Assembly: GCF_001673535.1 (NCBI RefSeq) | Contig: NZ_LZLY01000158.1 | Span: forward strand, 19,232 to 83,231 | DNA: 64,000 nt | Source of the DNA: Mycobacterium sp. 1081908.1 | GTDB taxonomy: Bacteria; Actinomycetota; Actinomycetes; Mycobacteriales; Mycobacteriaceae | Reading direction: 5' to 3' | Shown: positions 25,682 to 33,362 of the stretch, piece by piece | Position numbering within the stretch: position 1 is the first letter of the stretch | How the letters are laid out: every line of letters begins with the position of its first letter | Position numbers and translations under genes: made by a program | The notes under the pieces: model-generated | Database searches by the model: none | The model's input: the letters and a program-made list of their open reading frames with translations, nothing else | What the model was told of the DNA's origin: nothing

Positions 25682-25836
25682 CCTCGTTAGGTGAGGCGTC
25701 TACACGAATACAGGCCACTGACCCCGAACGTCCAAAGACGCCCCGGGTCAGGACAGCTCCTCCCGGCTTAAGGGTTGAGCCCAGGTGGCTTCCGAACTAT
25801 CGGACACGTCGTGTAGTGCCAAAGCTCTGACGAGAG
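25682..25836 (+). promoter_or_regulatory. M-box (ykoK) magnesium riboswitch
   Basis: The aptamer core is conserved nearly word for word with the ykoK/M-box consensus: CTCGTTAGGTGAGGC (from 25683), then GTCCAAAGACGCC (from 25730), and AGTGCCAAAGCTCT (from 25815). The outer helix pairs CTCGT (25683-25687) with ACGAG (25830-25834). The M-box folds on binding Mg2+ and usually shuts down downstream expression. In M. tuberculosis M-boxes precede Rv1535 and the PE20 operon; this one lies before the Rv1535-like gene at 26133, matching that arrangement. Confidence 0.95.
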
Positions 25837-25847
25837 GGGTGCGGATC

Positions 25848-25878
25848 TCCGGCGGTGGCCGGATTCTGAACTCCTTTT
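25848..25878 (+). terminator. Candidate M-box expression-platform terminator
   Basis: The hairpin TCCGG/CCGGA (25848-25863) lies 12 bases after the aptamer and is followed by TTCTGAACTCCTTTT. The stem is short and the T-run interrupted, so termination may be weak or Rho-assisted. Confidence 0.4.
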
Positions 25879-25939
25879 GGTGCGCGTGGATCGCGCGGGC
25901 AACCGCACGCGTCGTGACCGTCGAGGAGGTGAGGGACGT

Positions 25940-26020
25940 ATGAGTTCCAGCGATAGTCCGGATCGAAGTCCGGGCTGTGTTCCGTCCCGATCCGACCTGA
26001 AGCGCGACGTTCTCGGCTGA
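25940..26020 (+). CDS. Small upstream ORF (26 aa) in the M-box leader
   Basis: ATG 25940 is preceded at 9-bp spacing by AGGAGGTGAGG (25924-25934), one of the best Shine-Dalgarno sequences in the window. The frame runs 26 codons (MSSSDSPDRSPGCVPSRSDL and six more residues) to TGA at 26018. It lies between the M-box and the Rv1535-like gene, whose start is 112 bp further on. Such a short, hydrophilic, Ser/Pro/Arg-rich product suggests a regulatory leader ORF whose translation affects transcription or translation downstream (for example by blocking Rho), but a functional micropeptide is possible. Confidence 0.55.
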   Translation: MSSSDSPDRSPGCVPSRSDLKRDVLG

Positions 26021-26132
26021 GTCGCCGCAACGCTAATAGGCTTACCGGCCAAGCGTTCTCGGATCGGAACCCCAACGGGATGGGACACGTCAGTCCAATC
26101 AACGCTCGTTTGAATTCCGTCAGGAGACGATC

Positions 26133-26354
26133 ATGACCGCAGTTCTGCACGACGAAGTGGTAACCGTCGCGCCCAAGCTGACCGTGGTGCGCGACACGGC
26201 CCCGGCCCCCGCGCCCGCCCCCACGCCCAAGAACCGCACGACCATCGTCATCAGCGACCCGCTGGTGGACGGCGCCGCGCACTTCTTGGCCATGGGCGTG
26301 CGTCACGTGTACGCGGCGCTGTGGCGCGCCGGTGTGCTCGAAGTCCGGGCCTGA
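26133..26354 (+). CDS. Small conserved mycobacterial protein of unknown function (Rv1535-like)
   Basis: A 73-residue protein beginning MTAVLHDEVVTVAPKLTVVR, with an AP-rich linker (APAPAPAPTPKN) and a C-terminal half (TTIVISDPLVDGAAHFLAMGVRHVYAALWR) that may form an amphipathic helix. No signal peptide or clear membrane segment. The ATG has AGGAG seven bases upstream. Expression is controlled by the M-box leader, so it should rise when Mg2+ is scarce. H37Rv Rv1535 is 78 residues and of unknown function. The neighbour is ileS, which has its own regulatory leader, so no operon is implied. Confidence 0.8.
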   Translation: MTAVLHDEVVTVAPKLTVVRDTAPAPAPAPTPKNRTTIVISDPLVDGAAHFLAMGVRHVYAALWRAGVLEVRA

Positions 26355-26360
26355 TGCGTC

Positions 26361-26409
26361 CAATGGGCTACCCGGCCGCAGGCCTGCCCTGAGGCCAGGT
26401 AGCCCGTTG
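26361..26409 (+). terminator. Stem-loop after the Rv1535-like gene
   Basis: CAATGGGCTACC and GGTAGCCCGTTG form a long stem with an inner GGCC-type helix. It starts 6 bp after the stop. There is no T-run, common for mycobacterial terminators. Confidence 0.6.
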
Positions 26410-26425
26410 GAGTGCGGGGTTTGAG

Positions 26426-26640
26426 TAGAATCGAGCCAATGGCATCGATCCGGCGATCACCGGGGAGCCTTCGGAAGAACGGCCGGCAGGCTCAGTAGAA
26501 CCGAACGGGTGGGCCCGTCACAGCCCTCATCGAGCGGTCGCGCGAGAGCGCGGCAAGCGGGGTGGTACCGCGGCGCTCGCGCACCTTGCGCGTCGTCGTC
26601 CCCGGCCTGAGCATGATGGCCACAGGAGACGACACAGATC
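26426..26640 (+). promoter_or_regulatory. ileS T-box leader (ultrashort stem I, translational type)
   Basis: A TAGAAT -10 box (26426-26431) precedes a leader with T-box features. A small hairpin CCGG-CGATCA-CCGG (26450-26463) presents the Ile specifier codon ATC (26456-26458). CTTCGGAAGAACGG follows, and the T-box GGTGGTACCGCGG (26561-26573) lies inside a helix closed by GCGCGAG (26540-26546) and CTCGCGC (26576-26582). GTCGTCCCC (26595-26603) can pair with GGAGACGAC (26625-26633) in 8 of 9 positions, burying the ileS Shine-Dalgarno; GGCC/GGCC extends this stem. This is the actinobacterial scheme in which uncharged tRNA-Ile frees the ribosome-binding site. Confidence 0.93.
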
Positions 26641-29600
26641 GTGACCGAGAACGCGGACGTCAAGGTGTACCCGAAGCTGGCCGGCGGGGCGCCCGATTTC
26701 CCGGCGCTCGAAGTCGAGGTCCTCGACTACTGGGCCCGCGACGACACCTTCCGGGCCAGCATCGCGCGCCGCGACGGCGCCCCGGAGTACGTGTTCTACG
26801 ACGGGCCGCCGTTCGCCAACGGCCTGCCCCATTACGGTCACCTGCTCACCGGGTACGTCAAAGACATCGTGCCGCGGTATCGCACCATGCGCGGCAACAA
26901 GGTGGAGCGCCGGTTCGGCTGGGACACCCATGGGCTGCCCGCCGAACTGGAGGTCGAGCGCCAGCTCGGCATCAACGACAAGTCCCAGATCGACGACATG
27001 GGGATCGCCGCGTTCAACGACGCCTGCCGCGAATCGGTGCTGCGCTACACCGACGAGTGGCAGGCCTATGTGACGCGCCAGGCCCGCTGGGTGGACTTCG
27101 ACAACGACTACAAGACGCTGGATCCCAGCTACATGGAGTCGGTGATCTGGGCGTTCAAACAGCTGTGGGACAAGGGCCTGGCCTACGAGGGCTACCGGGT
27201 GCTGCCGTACTGCTGGCGCGACGAGACCCCGTTGTCCAATCACGAACTGCGGATGGACGACGACGTCTACCAGAGCCGCCAGGACCCGGCTCTGACGGTG
27301 GGCTTCAAGGTCACGGGCGGCGAGCTGGACGGCGCCCACCTGCTGGTGTGGACGACGACACCGTGGACTCTGCCGTCGAACCTCGCGGTGGCCGTCAACC
27401 CGGACGTGACCTACGTGGTCGCGCGGGCGGGCGAGCGCCGTTTCGTGCTGGCCGAGGCGCGGCTGGCCGCCTATGCGCGCGAGCTGGGTGAAGAGCCCGA
27501 GGTGCTGGGGACCTATCGCGGCGCGGATTTGCTCGGCACCCGCTACCTGCCGCCGTTCCCGTACTTCATGGATACCGACAAGGCGTTCCAGGTGCTGCCC
27601 GGCGACTTCGTGACCACCGAGGACGGCACCGGGATCGTGCACATGGCCCCCGCCTACGGCGAGGACGACATGGCGGTCTGCGACCTTGCCGGTATCCGGC
27701 CCGTCACCCCGGTCGATTCGCGGGGCCGCTTCGACTCGACGGTCCCGGATTACCAGGGCCAGCACGTCTTTGACGCGAACCCGCACATCATCCGCGACCT
27801 GAAAAGCGGCAGCGGTCCGGTGGCGGTCAACGGCGCGGTGCTGGTCCGCCACGAGACCTATGAGCACCCCTATCCGCACTGCTGGCGGTGCCGCAATCCG
27901 CTGATCTACCGGGCGGTCTCGTCGTGGTTCGTCGCGGTCACTGAGTTCCGGGACCGCATGGTGGAACTCAACCAGCAGATCACCTGGTACCCCGAACACG
28001 TCAAGGACGGCCAGTTCGGCAAGTGGCTGCAGGGCGCGCGCGACTGGTCGATCTCGCGAAACCGCTACTGGGGCACGCCGATTCCGGTGTGGAAGTCCGA
28101 CGACCCGGCCTACCCGCGCGTCGACGTGTACGGCAGCCTCGACGAGCTGGAACGCGACTTCGGGGTGCGGCCCACCAACCTGCACCGGCCCTACATCGAC
28201 GAGCTGACCCGGCCCAACCCCGACGACCCCACGGGTCGCAGCACGATGCGGCGCATCCCCGACGTGCTCGACGTGTGGTTCGACTCGGGCTCGATGCCGT
28301 ACGCGCAGGTGCACTACCCGTTCGAAAACCGCGACTGGTTCGACGGCCACTATCCGGGTGACTTCATCGTCGAATACATCGGGCAGACGCGCGGCTGGTT
28401 CTACACGTTGCACGTGCTGGCCACCGCGCTGTTCGACCGTCCCGCGTTCAAAACCTGTGTGGCGCACGGGATTGTGCTGGGCTCCGACGGCCAGAAGATG
28501 AGCAAGTCGCTGCGCAACTACCCCGATGTCTCCGAGGTGTTCGACCGCGACGGCTCCGACGCGATGCGGTGGTTCCTGATGGCCTCGCCGATCCTGCGCG
28601 GGGGCAACCTGATCGTCACCGAGCAGGGCATCCGCGAGGGCGTGCGCCAGGTGCTGCTGCCGTTGTGGAACGCCTACAGCTTCTTGGCCCTCTACGCGCC
28701 GAAAGTCGGTAATTGGCGCACGGATTCGGCCAACGTGCTGGACCGCTACATCCTGGCCAAGCTGGCGGAGCTGCGCGACGACCTCACCGAGTCGATGGAT
28801 GTCTGCGACATCTCGGGGGCGTGCGAGCAGCTGCGCCAGTTCACCGAGGCGCTGACGAATTGGTATGTCCGGCGGTCACGGTCCCGATTTTGGGAAGAGG
28901 ACGCCGACGCCATCGACACGTTGCACACCGTGCTGGAGGTCAGCGCTCGCCTGGCCGCTCCGCTGCTGCCGTCGGTGACCGAGATCATCTGGCGGGGGCT
29001 GACCTTCGGGCGCTCGGTGCATTTGACCGACTGGCCCGACGCGGACGGCCTGCCCGCGGATCCGGGCCTGGTCGCCGCGATGGATCAGGTCCGGGAGGTC
29101 TGCTCGGCGGCGTCCTCGCTGCGCAAGGCCAAGAAGCTGCGGGTGCGCCTGCCGTTGCCGAAACTGACCGTGGCCGTGGAGAACCCGCGGCGGCTCGAGC
29201 CGTTCGTCGACCTGATCGCCGACGAGCTCAACGTCAAGCGGGTCGAGCTGACCGACGCGATCGACACGTACGGCCGGTTCGAGCTCACGGTCAACGCGCG
29301 GGTGGCCGGGCCGCGGCTGGGCAAGGACGTGCAGGCCGCGATCAAGGCGGTCAAGGCCGGAGAGGGCGTCGTCAACCCCGACGGCACCCTGACCGCGGGC
29401 CCCGTGGTTCTGCAGCCCGACGAGTACAGCTCCCGGCTGGTGGCCGCCGACCCGGATTACACCGCCGCCCTGCCCGACGGGTCCGGTCTGGTCGTTCTCG
29501 ACGGCACGGTGACCCCGGAGCTGGAGGCGGAGGGCTGGGCCAAGGACCGGATCCGCGAGCTGCAGGAGCTGCGCAAGTCGACCGGGCTGGACGTGTCCGA

Positions 29601-29766
29601 CCGCATTTCCGTGGTGATGTCGGTGCCGGGCGAGCGCGCCGACTGGGCGCAGGCGCACCGCAGCCTGATCGCGGGGGAGATCCTCGCCACCAGCTTCGAG
29701 TTCGGCGAGCCCGCCGACGGCTCGGAGATCGGCGACGGCGTGCGGGTGAGCATCGCCAAGGCCTAG
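26641..29766 (+). CDS. ileS: Isoleucyl-tRNA synthetase
   Basis: Class I aminoacyl-tRNA synthetase charging tRNA-Ile in the cytoplasm; 1041 residues, the same length I recall for H37Rv Rv1536. The HIGH-equivalent is FANGLPHYGH near residue 60, the editing domain occupies roughly 190-400, and the KMSKS loop (GQKMSKS) is near residue 618, followed by the anticodon-binding helical domain. The long C-terminus and sequence style match the eukaryote-like type 2 IleS of mycobacteria, a form generally less sensitive to mupirocin. The start is GTG 26641 with AGGAG at 26624-26628. Control is by the T-box leader. Confidence 0.97.
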   Translation: MTENADVKVYPKLAGGAPDFPALEVEVLDYWARDDTFRASIARRDGAPEYVFYDGPPFANGLPHYGHLLTGYVKDIVPRYRTMRGNKVERRFGWDTHGLPAELEVERQLGINDKSQIDDMGIAAFNDACRESVLRYTDEWQAYVTRQARWVDFDNDYKTLDPSYMESVIWAFKQLWDKGLAYEGYRVLPYCWRDETPLSNHELRMDDDVYQSRQDPALTVGFKVTGGELDGAHLLVWTTTPWTLPSNLAVAVNPDVTYVVARAGERRFVLAEARLAAYARELGEEPEVLGTYRGADLLGTRYLPPFPYFMDTDKAFQVLPGDFVTTEDGTGIVHMAPAYGEDDMAVCDLAGIRPVTPVDSRGRFDSTVPDYQGQHVFDANPHIIRDLKSGSGPVAVNGAVLVRHETYEHPYPHCWRCRNPLIYRAVSSWFVAVTEFRDRMVELNQQITWYPEHVKDGQFGKWLQGARDWSISRNRYWGTPIPVWKSDDPAYPRVDVYGSLDELERDFGVRPTNLHRPYIDELTRPNPDDPTGRSTMRRIPDVLDVWFDSGSMPYAQVHYPFENRDWFDGHYPGDFIVEYIGQTRGWFYTLHVLATALFDRPAFKTCVAHGIVLGSDGQKMSKSLRNYPDVSEVFDRDGSDAMRWFLMASPILRGGNLIVTEQGIREGVRQVLLPLWNAYSFLALYAPKVGNWRTDSANVLDRYILAKLAELRDDLTESMDVCDISGACEQLRQFTEALTNWYVRRSRSRFWEEDADAIDTLHTVLEVSARLAAPLLPSVTEIIWRGLTFGRSVHLTDWPDADGLPADPGLVAAMDQVREVCSAASSLRKAKKLRVRLPLPKLTVAVENPRRLEPFVDLIADELNVKRVELTDAIDTYGRFELTVNARVAGPRLGKDVQAAIKAVKAGEGVVNPDGTLTAGPVVLQPDEYSSRLVAADPDYTAALPDGSGLVVLDGTVTPELEAEGWAKDRIRELQELRKSTGLDVSDRISVVMSVPGERADWAQAHRSLIAGEILATSFEFGEPADGSEIGDGVRVSIAKA

Positions 29767-29777
29767 CCGCGAAGGCT

Positions 29778-29814
29778 GGGAAAAAGTTCCCAAAAAAGTT
29801 CCGAAAAAAGTGTC
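29778..29814 (+). promoter_or_regulatory. Three phased A-tracts upstream of the Pro/Gln-rich gene
   Basis: Three A-tracts (29781-29785, 29792-29797, 29804-29809) sit 11-12 bp apart, each followed by GTTCC or GTGTCC, 80-110 bp before the start at 29892. In this GC-rich genome such phasing suggests a bent, UP-element-like or nucleoid-protein-binding promoter segment. Confidence 0.45.
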
Positions 29815-29891
29815 CGAGTCATCGGGAGTGGCTGCTCCTACCTGTAACAGCGACCCAACGGGGGCCGCGAACCACAGTTAAGGAACACGCC

Positions 29892-30809
29892 ATGAGCACC
29901 ATCGAAGACTTCCAGTCGGCCACCTTCGCCGCAATCCCCCACGAGGACCTGACGGTCGCGGAGGCGTGGGCGTCGAGCCCGCTGGGCGACCCCTCGGTCG
30001 AAGACGGCTTCCTGTCGGAGCCCGCGAACTACGAGGATTTCCCGGCTACGACCAGCACCGCGCAGCCGCGGTCGCGTGGAACCAACCTTCTGGTGGGCGC
30101 GGCGGTGGTCGCCGGGCTCGGCGTCGTCGCGGGGCTTGGCATGATGCTCATCAACGGGACGGATTCGAAGCAAGAGAAGCCGGCCGTCGTCGTTCCGAAC
30201 TCCAGTGTCAGCGCGGTGACGCCGCAGTCTCCGAGCGCGGTTGCACCGCAGCCCGCGGCGGCGCCGCCGTCGATCGCCACGCCTCCCGACGCCGCGCAAC
30301 TGCCGAGCGGACCCGTCAGCGGTGGCGGCGCGCCGGCGTGGACACCACCCGCGCCGGTCGTCGCGGCGCCGCCCGCCGACCCGGGTATCCCGCCCGAGGC
30401 ACCGGCCGACCCCGGCACCCCGCCGCCCCCGCCGAACGTGACGGTCAACGTCCCGCCGGTGGTGGTGCCGGTGCCCATTCCCGTGCCCGTGCCGACGGAC
30501 CACGATGGCGACCAGCCGGGTGGCACCCCGCAGGGCGGCGGTCAGCAACAGGGCGGTGGCCAACAGCAGGGCGGTGGCCAGCAGCAGGGCGGTGGCCAGC
30601 AGCAGGGCGGTGGCCAGCAGCAGGGTGGCCCCCACGGACCAATTCAGTGCCTTGCCTGCCAGCCGCACCCGGTCCAGCAGCAGCCGATCCACCCCGAGCC
30701 GGTTCAGCAGCAGCCGATCCACCCCCAGCCGGTTCAGCAGCAGCCGATCCACCCGCAACCGGTTCAGCAGCAGCCGATCCACCCGCAGGTGATCCCTGGC
30801 AAGAAGTGA
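29892..30809 (+). CDS. Single-pass Pro/Gln-rich repeat protein, function unknown
   Basis: I do not recognise this gene. It encodes 305 residues: an acidic cytoplasmic N-terminus of about 63 residues (MSTIEDFQSATFAAIPHEDL onward), one membrane helix (LLVGAAVVAGLGVVAGLGMMLI, about 64-86), then a low-complexity outer region of about 220 residues. That region is Pro/Ala/Val-rich, then five GGGQQQ-type hexapeptides, a short QCLACQPH segment with the protein's only two Cys, and four PVQQQPIHPQ decapeptides, ending VIPGKK. It looks like a wall-spanning or surface-exposed anchored protein. The frame is open far upstream through ileS, but ATG 29892 is the sensible start. A strong terminator follows; it is probably monocistronic. 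Confidence 0.75.
   Translation: MSTIEDFQSATFAAIPHEDLTVAEAWASSPLGDPSVEDGFLSEPANYEDFPATTSTAQPRSRGTNLLVGAAVVAGLGVVAGLGMMLINGTDSKQEKPAVVVPNSSVSAVTPQSPSAVAPQPAAAPPSIATPPDAAQLPSGPVSGGGAPAWTPPAPVVAAPPADPGIPPEAPADPGTPPPPPNVTVNVPPVVVPVPIPVPVPTDHDGDQPGGTPQGGGQQQGGGQQQGGGQQQGGGQQQGGGQQQGGPHGPIQCLACQPHPVQQQPIHPEPVQQQPIHPQPVQQQPIHPQPVQQQPIHPQVIPGKK
30534..30626 (+). repeat. 18-bp in-frame tandem repeat (GGGQQQ)
   Basis: About five copies of an 18-bp unit of the form CAGGGCGGTGGCCAGCAG, each encoding one GGGQQQ hexapeptide. Copies differ only at a few third positions, so copy number is likely to vary between strains. Confidence 0.9.
30671..30790 (+). repeat. 30-bp in-frame tandem repeat (PVQQQPIHPQ)
   Basis: Four near-identical 30-bp units, each encoding PVQQQPIHP followed by Q or E, form the C-terminus of the protein. 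The first copy has Glu at the last position, the others Gln. Confidence 0.9.
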
Positions 30810-30824
30810 GACGCTGGGCAAAAG

Positions 30825-30853
30825 ACGAGGCCGGACGACGAGTCCGGCCTCGT
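30825..30853 (+). terminator. Strong intrinsic terminator
   Basis: ACGAGGCCGGAC (30825-30836) and GTCCGGCCTCGT (30842-30853) form a perfect 12-bp stem with a 5-base loop, followed by ACTTGTT. It stands 15 bp after the repeat-protein stop and can also serve the convergent membrane-protein gene. Confidence 0.88.
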
Positions 30854-30872
30854 ACTTGTTCGCCGTCAACCG

Positions 30873-31355
30873 CTATCGGGATCGCAGCGCGCGATGCGCG
30901 TGCGGCCAGAACGGCAGGCCCGCCACGACCGTCGCGCCGGCGGCGATGACCCCGACCGCGACGTCGACGCTCTCGCGGCCCTCCCGCGCCCAGTAGACGT
31001 CCTTGAGGTCCAGCAGCAGGGCCAGCTCGTCGACGATCATCGCGTTCGCGGCACCGAATGCGACCGCCGCCGCCGGATGTCGTCGCTGCTTTTCCGTTCC
31101 GCGCAGACCCACGCCGGCCACGGTCGCGAGCATCCCGATGCCGATGTTGTAGTGGTGAAAGTGCTTGCCGCCCAGATTCATACCGCCACCCGACGGCCCG
31201 TGGCCGGCACGGATCCAATGCGTGAGTCCGCGCAGCCCGGCGAAGGTGAGGGTGAACGACGCCCAGGCCAGAACGGTGGCTTGCTCACCGGGTTCCAGCC
31301 GCTCGGACCATTGGCGGCGAAGCCGCGCCCATCGCGAAGGCGGCGCGTCGTCCAT
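30873..31355 (-). CDS. Small polytopic membrane protein, function unknown
   Basis: A 160-residue protein with about four hydrophobic segments (near residues 27-45, 70-88, 98-113 and 132-152). A conserved-looking motif GGKHFHHYNIGIGM near residue 62 contains three His, which suggests metal binding or a catalytic membrane site. The ATG at 31355 shares its A with the preceding methyltransferase stop (TGATG), so the two genes are translationally coupled. I chose this start because the frame upstream only shadows the methyltransferase and dinX. I cannot assign a family. Confidence 0.7.
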   Translation of the reverse strand: MDDAPPSRWARLRRQWSERLEPGEQATVLAWASFTLTFAGLRGLTHWIRAGHGPSGGGMNLGGKHFHHYNIGIGMLATVAGVGLRGTEKQRRHPAAAVAFGAANAMIVDELALLLDLKDVYWAREGRESVDVAVGVIAAGATVVAGLPFWPHAHRALRSR

Positions 31356-31924
31356 CAGGCGCCCTTGACCGCCCGCCAGCGTTGCCGGCCGCCGCGAACC
31401 TCGACCTCCGCATCCCCAAAACCCGCCGCCCGCAAGCGGTTCGGCAGGGTTTCCGGTGAGACCGTGTTGCAGGTGTCGCGGAAGTGCAGCAGGCGGAACC
31501 GCAACGACGTCACGCTGTCGCTCCCGGCGAAGACGCCGCCGGGCCGAAGCACCCGGAACGCCTCGGCGAACAGCCGGTCCTGCAGTGCGGCGGTGGGGAC
31601 GTGATGGAGCATGGTGAACGACACCACCGAGCTGAACTCGTTGTCGGGCAACCCGGTGTCGGTTCCGTCGGCGTTGATGATGCGCGCGCGATCGCCATAC
31701 AACCGCTGCAGCCGCTGCGCCATCGGGGTGTCGATCTCCACCGAGGTCAGTTTCGGCGTCTTGTCGACCAGCACCCGCAGAATCGCGCCGTAGCCGGGTC
31801 CGATCTCGAGGGTGTTGTCGCCGAGATCCACATCGGCCAGCGCCCACGGCAGCAGGTCGTCTTCCACCTGCTTTGCCCAGCGATCCGAGCTGCAAATCCG
31901 TCGGTGCGCGAGGTTCATTGCCAT
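31355..31924 (-). CDS. SAM-dependent methyltransferase (class I)
   Basis: A 189-residue class I methyltransferase: motif I NTLEIGPGYGAILRVL near residue 38, motif II TSVEIDTPMAQRLQRLY, a post-II INADGTDTGLP and motif IV VVSFTMLHHV, then VLRPGGVFAGSDS. The ATG at 31924 is chosen since the upstream frame overlaps the divergent dinX; a second ATG two codons later is equivalent. Substrate is unknown. It is coupled to the small membrane protein downstream, suggesting a lipid or membrane-associated substrate (inference), and shares a 34-bp divergent promoter region with dinX. Confidence 0.8.
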   Translation of the reverse strand: MAMNLAHRRICSSDRWAKQVEDDLLPWALADVDLGDNTLEIGPGYGAILRVLVDKTPKLTSVEIDTPMAQRLQRLYGDRARIINADGTDTGLPDNEFSSVVSFTMLHHVPTAALQDRLFAEAFRVLRPGGVFAGSDSVTSLRFRLLHFRDTCNTVSPETLPNRLRAAGFGDAEVEVRGGRQRWRAVKGA

Positions 31925-31958
31925 ACCAAATGACGTTATCCCAATAGCATTTGCAGTT

Positions 31959-33362
31959 GTGGAGTCCCGGTGGGTGCTGCACCTGGACATGGACGCGTTT
32001 TTCGCCTCCGTCGAACAACTCACCCGGCCGACCCTGCGGGGGCGGCCGGTGCTGGTCGGCGGCCTGGGTGGGCGGGGCGTCGTGGCCGGGGCCAGCTACG
32101 AGGCGCGCGTGTTCGGCGCCCGGTCGGCCATGCCGATGCATCAGGCCCGCCGACTGATCGGCGTGACCGCCGTGGTGCTGCCGCCGCGCGGGGTGGTCTA
32201 CGGGGTGGCCAGCCGCCGGGTCTTCGACGCCGTGCGCGGCTTGGTACCCGTCGTCGAGCAGCTGTCCGTCGACGAGGGTTTCGGCGAGCCGCCGCAGCTC
32301 GCTGGGGCGCCGGCCCAGGACGTCGAGGCCTTCTGCGAGCAGTTGCGGCGGCGCATTCGCGACGAGACCGGCCTGATCGCGTCGGTCGGGGCGGGCTCGG
32401 GCAAGCAGATCGCGAAGATCGCGTCCGGGCTGGCCAAACCCGATGGCGTGCGGGTGGTCCGCCGCGCCGAGGAGCAAGAGCTGCTGGGCGGGTTGCCGGT
32501 GCGGCGGCTGTGGGGGATCGGCCCGGTCGCCGAGGAAAAGCTGAATCGGCTCGGCATCGAGACCGTCGGTGAGCTGGCCGCGCTGACCGACGCCGAGGTG
32601 GCCAACATCCTGGGCGCGACGGTCGGGCCGGCGCTGCACCGCCTGGCCCGCGGCATCGACGACCGCCCCGTCGCCGAGCGCGCGGTGGCCAAGCAGATCA
32701 GCGCCGAGTCGACCTTCGCCGCCGACCTGACCAGCCTCGAGCAGCTGCGCGACGCGATCGACCCGATCGCCGAGCACGCGCACCAGCGCCTGCTGCGCGA
32801 CGGCCGCGGCGCGCGCACCGTCACGGTGAAGCTGAAGAAGTCCGACATGAGCACGCTGACCCGCTCGGCGACGCTGCCCTACGCGACCACCGAGGCCGGT
32901 GCGCTGACCGCGGTGGCCCACCGGCTGCTGCTCGACCCGCGCGAAATCGGGCCGATTCGCCTTCTCGGCGTGGGGTTTTCGGGATTGAGCGACGTCCGCC
33001 AGGAGTCGCTGTTCCCCGACCTCGAGTTGTCGGGGGAGGCTTCCGACCCGCAGCACATCGAGACCGCGACCGAGGCCATGTTCGCGCCGGCGACCGAGGA
33101 GGCCACGCCGTGGCGGATCGGGGACGATGTGGCGCATCGCGCACTCGGGCACGGCTGGGTGCAGGGCGCCGGCCACGGTGTGGTGACGGTGCGCTTCGAG
33201 ACCCGCGGCTCGGGCCCGGGCCAGGCGCGCACGTTTCCCGCCGACACCGACGACCTCACCGGCGCCAACCCGGTCGACTCCCTGGACTGGCCTGACTACC
33301 TCGGTGCCCTCCAGGCCGACGCGCTGCTAACCCCAGCGGTCGATGACGTCGGCGACGGGTAA
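31959..33362 (+). CDS. dinX: DNA polymerase IV (Y family) DinX
   Basis: A 467-residue error-prone polymerase for translesion synthesis. The palm motifs are present: LDMDAFFASVEQ (metal-binding Asp) near residue 9 and LSVDEGF near residue 106 with the catalytic Asp-Glu. The thumb HhH region (LPVRRLWGIGPVAEEKLNRLG) and little-finger domain follow. An extra C-terminal stretch after residue 350 has no beta-clamp motif I can point to with confidence, although QESLFPD near 350 fits a clamp-binding QxxLF. Start is GTG 31959; TAGCAT at 31945-31950 would make this a leaderless transcript. Length is close to Rv1537. The end overlaps ansA by 36 bp. Confidence 0.93.
   Translation: MESRWVLHLDMDAFFASVEQLTRPTLRGRPVLVGGLGGRGVVAGASYEARVFGARSAMPMHQARRLIGVTAVVLPPRGVVYGVASRRVFDAVRGLVPVVEQLSVDEGFGEPPQLAGAPAQDVEAFCEQLRRRIRDETGLIASVGAGSGKQIAKIASGLAKPDGVRVVRRAEEQELLGGLPVRRLWGIGPVAEEKLNRLGIETVGELAALTDAEVANILGATVGPALHRLARGIDDRPVAERAVAKQISAESTFAADLTSLEQLRDAIDPIAEHAHQRLLRDGRGARTVTVKLKKSDMSTLTRSATLPYATTEAGALTAVAHRLLLDPREIGPIRLLGVGFSGLSDVRQESLFPDLELSGEASDPQHIETATEAMFAPATEEATPWRIGDDVAHRALGHGWVQGAGHGVVTVRFETRGSGPGQARTFPADTDDLTGANPVDSLDWPDYLGALQADALLTPAVDDVGDG

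Noticed and set aside
30534..30790. CRISPR-like appearance of regularly repeated sequence.
   Set aside because: The repeats are contiguous, in frame and coding, with no spacers and no cas genes.
30873..33176. A very long minus-strand open frame (767 codons) opposite dinX.
   Set aside because: Only its last 160 codons look like a protein (the membrane protein). The rest mirrors dinX and has shadow-frame composition.
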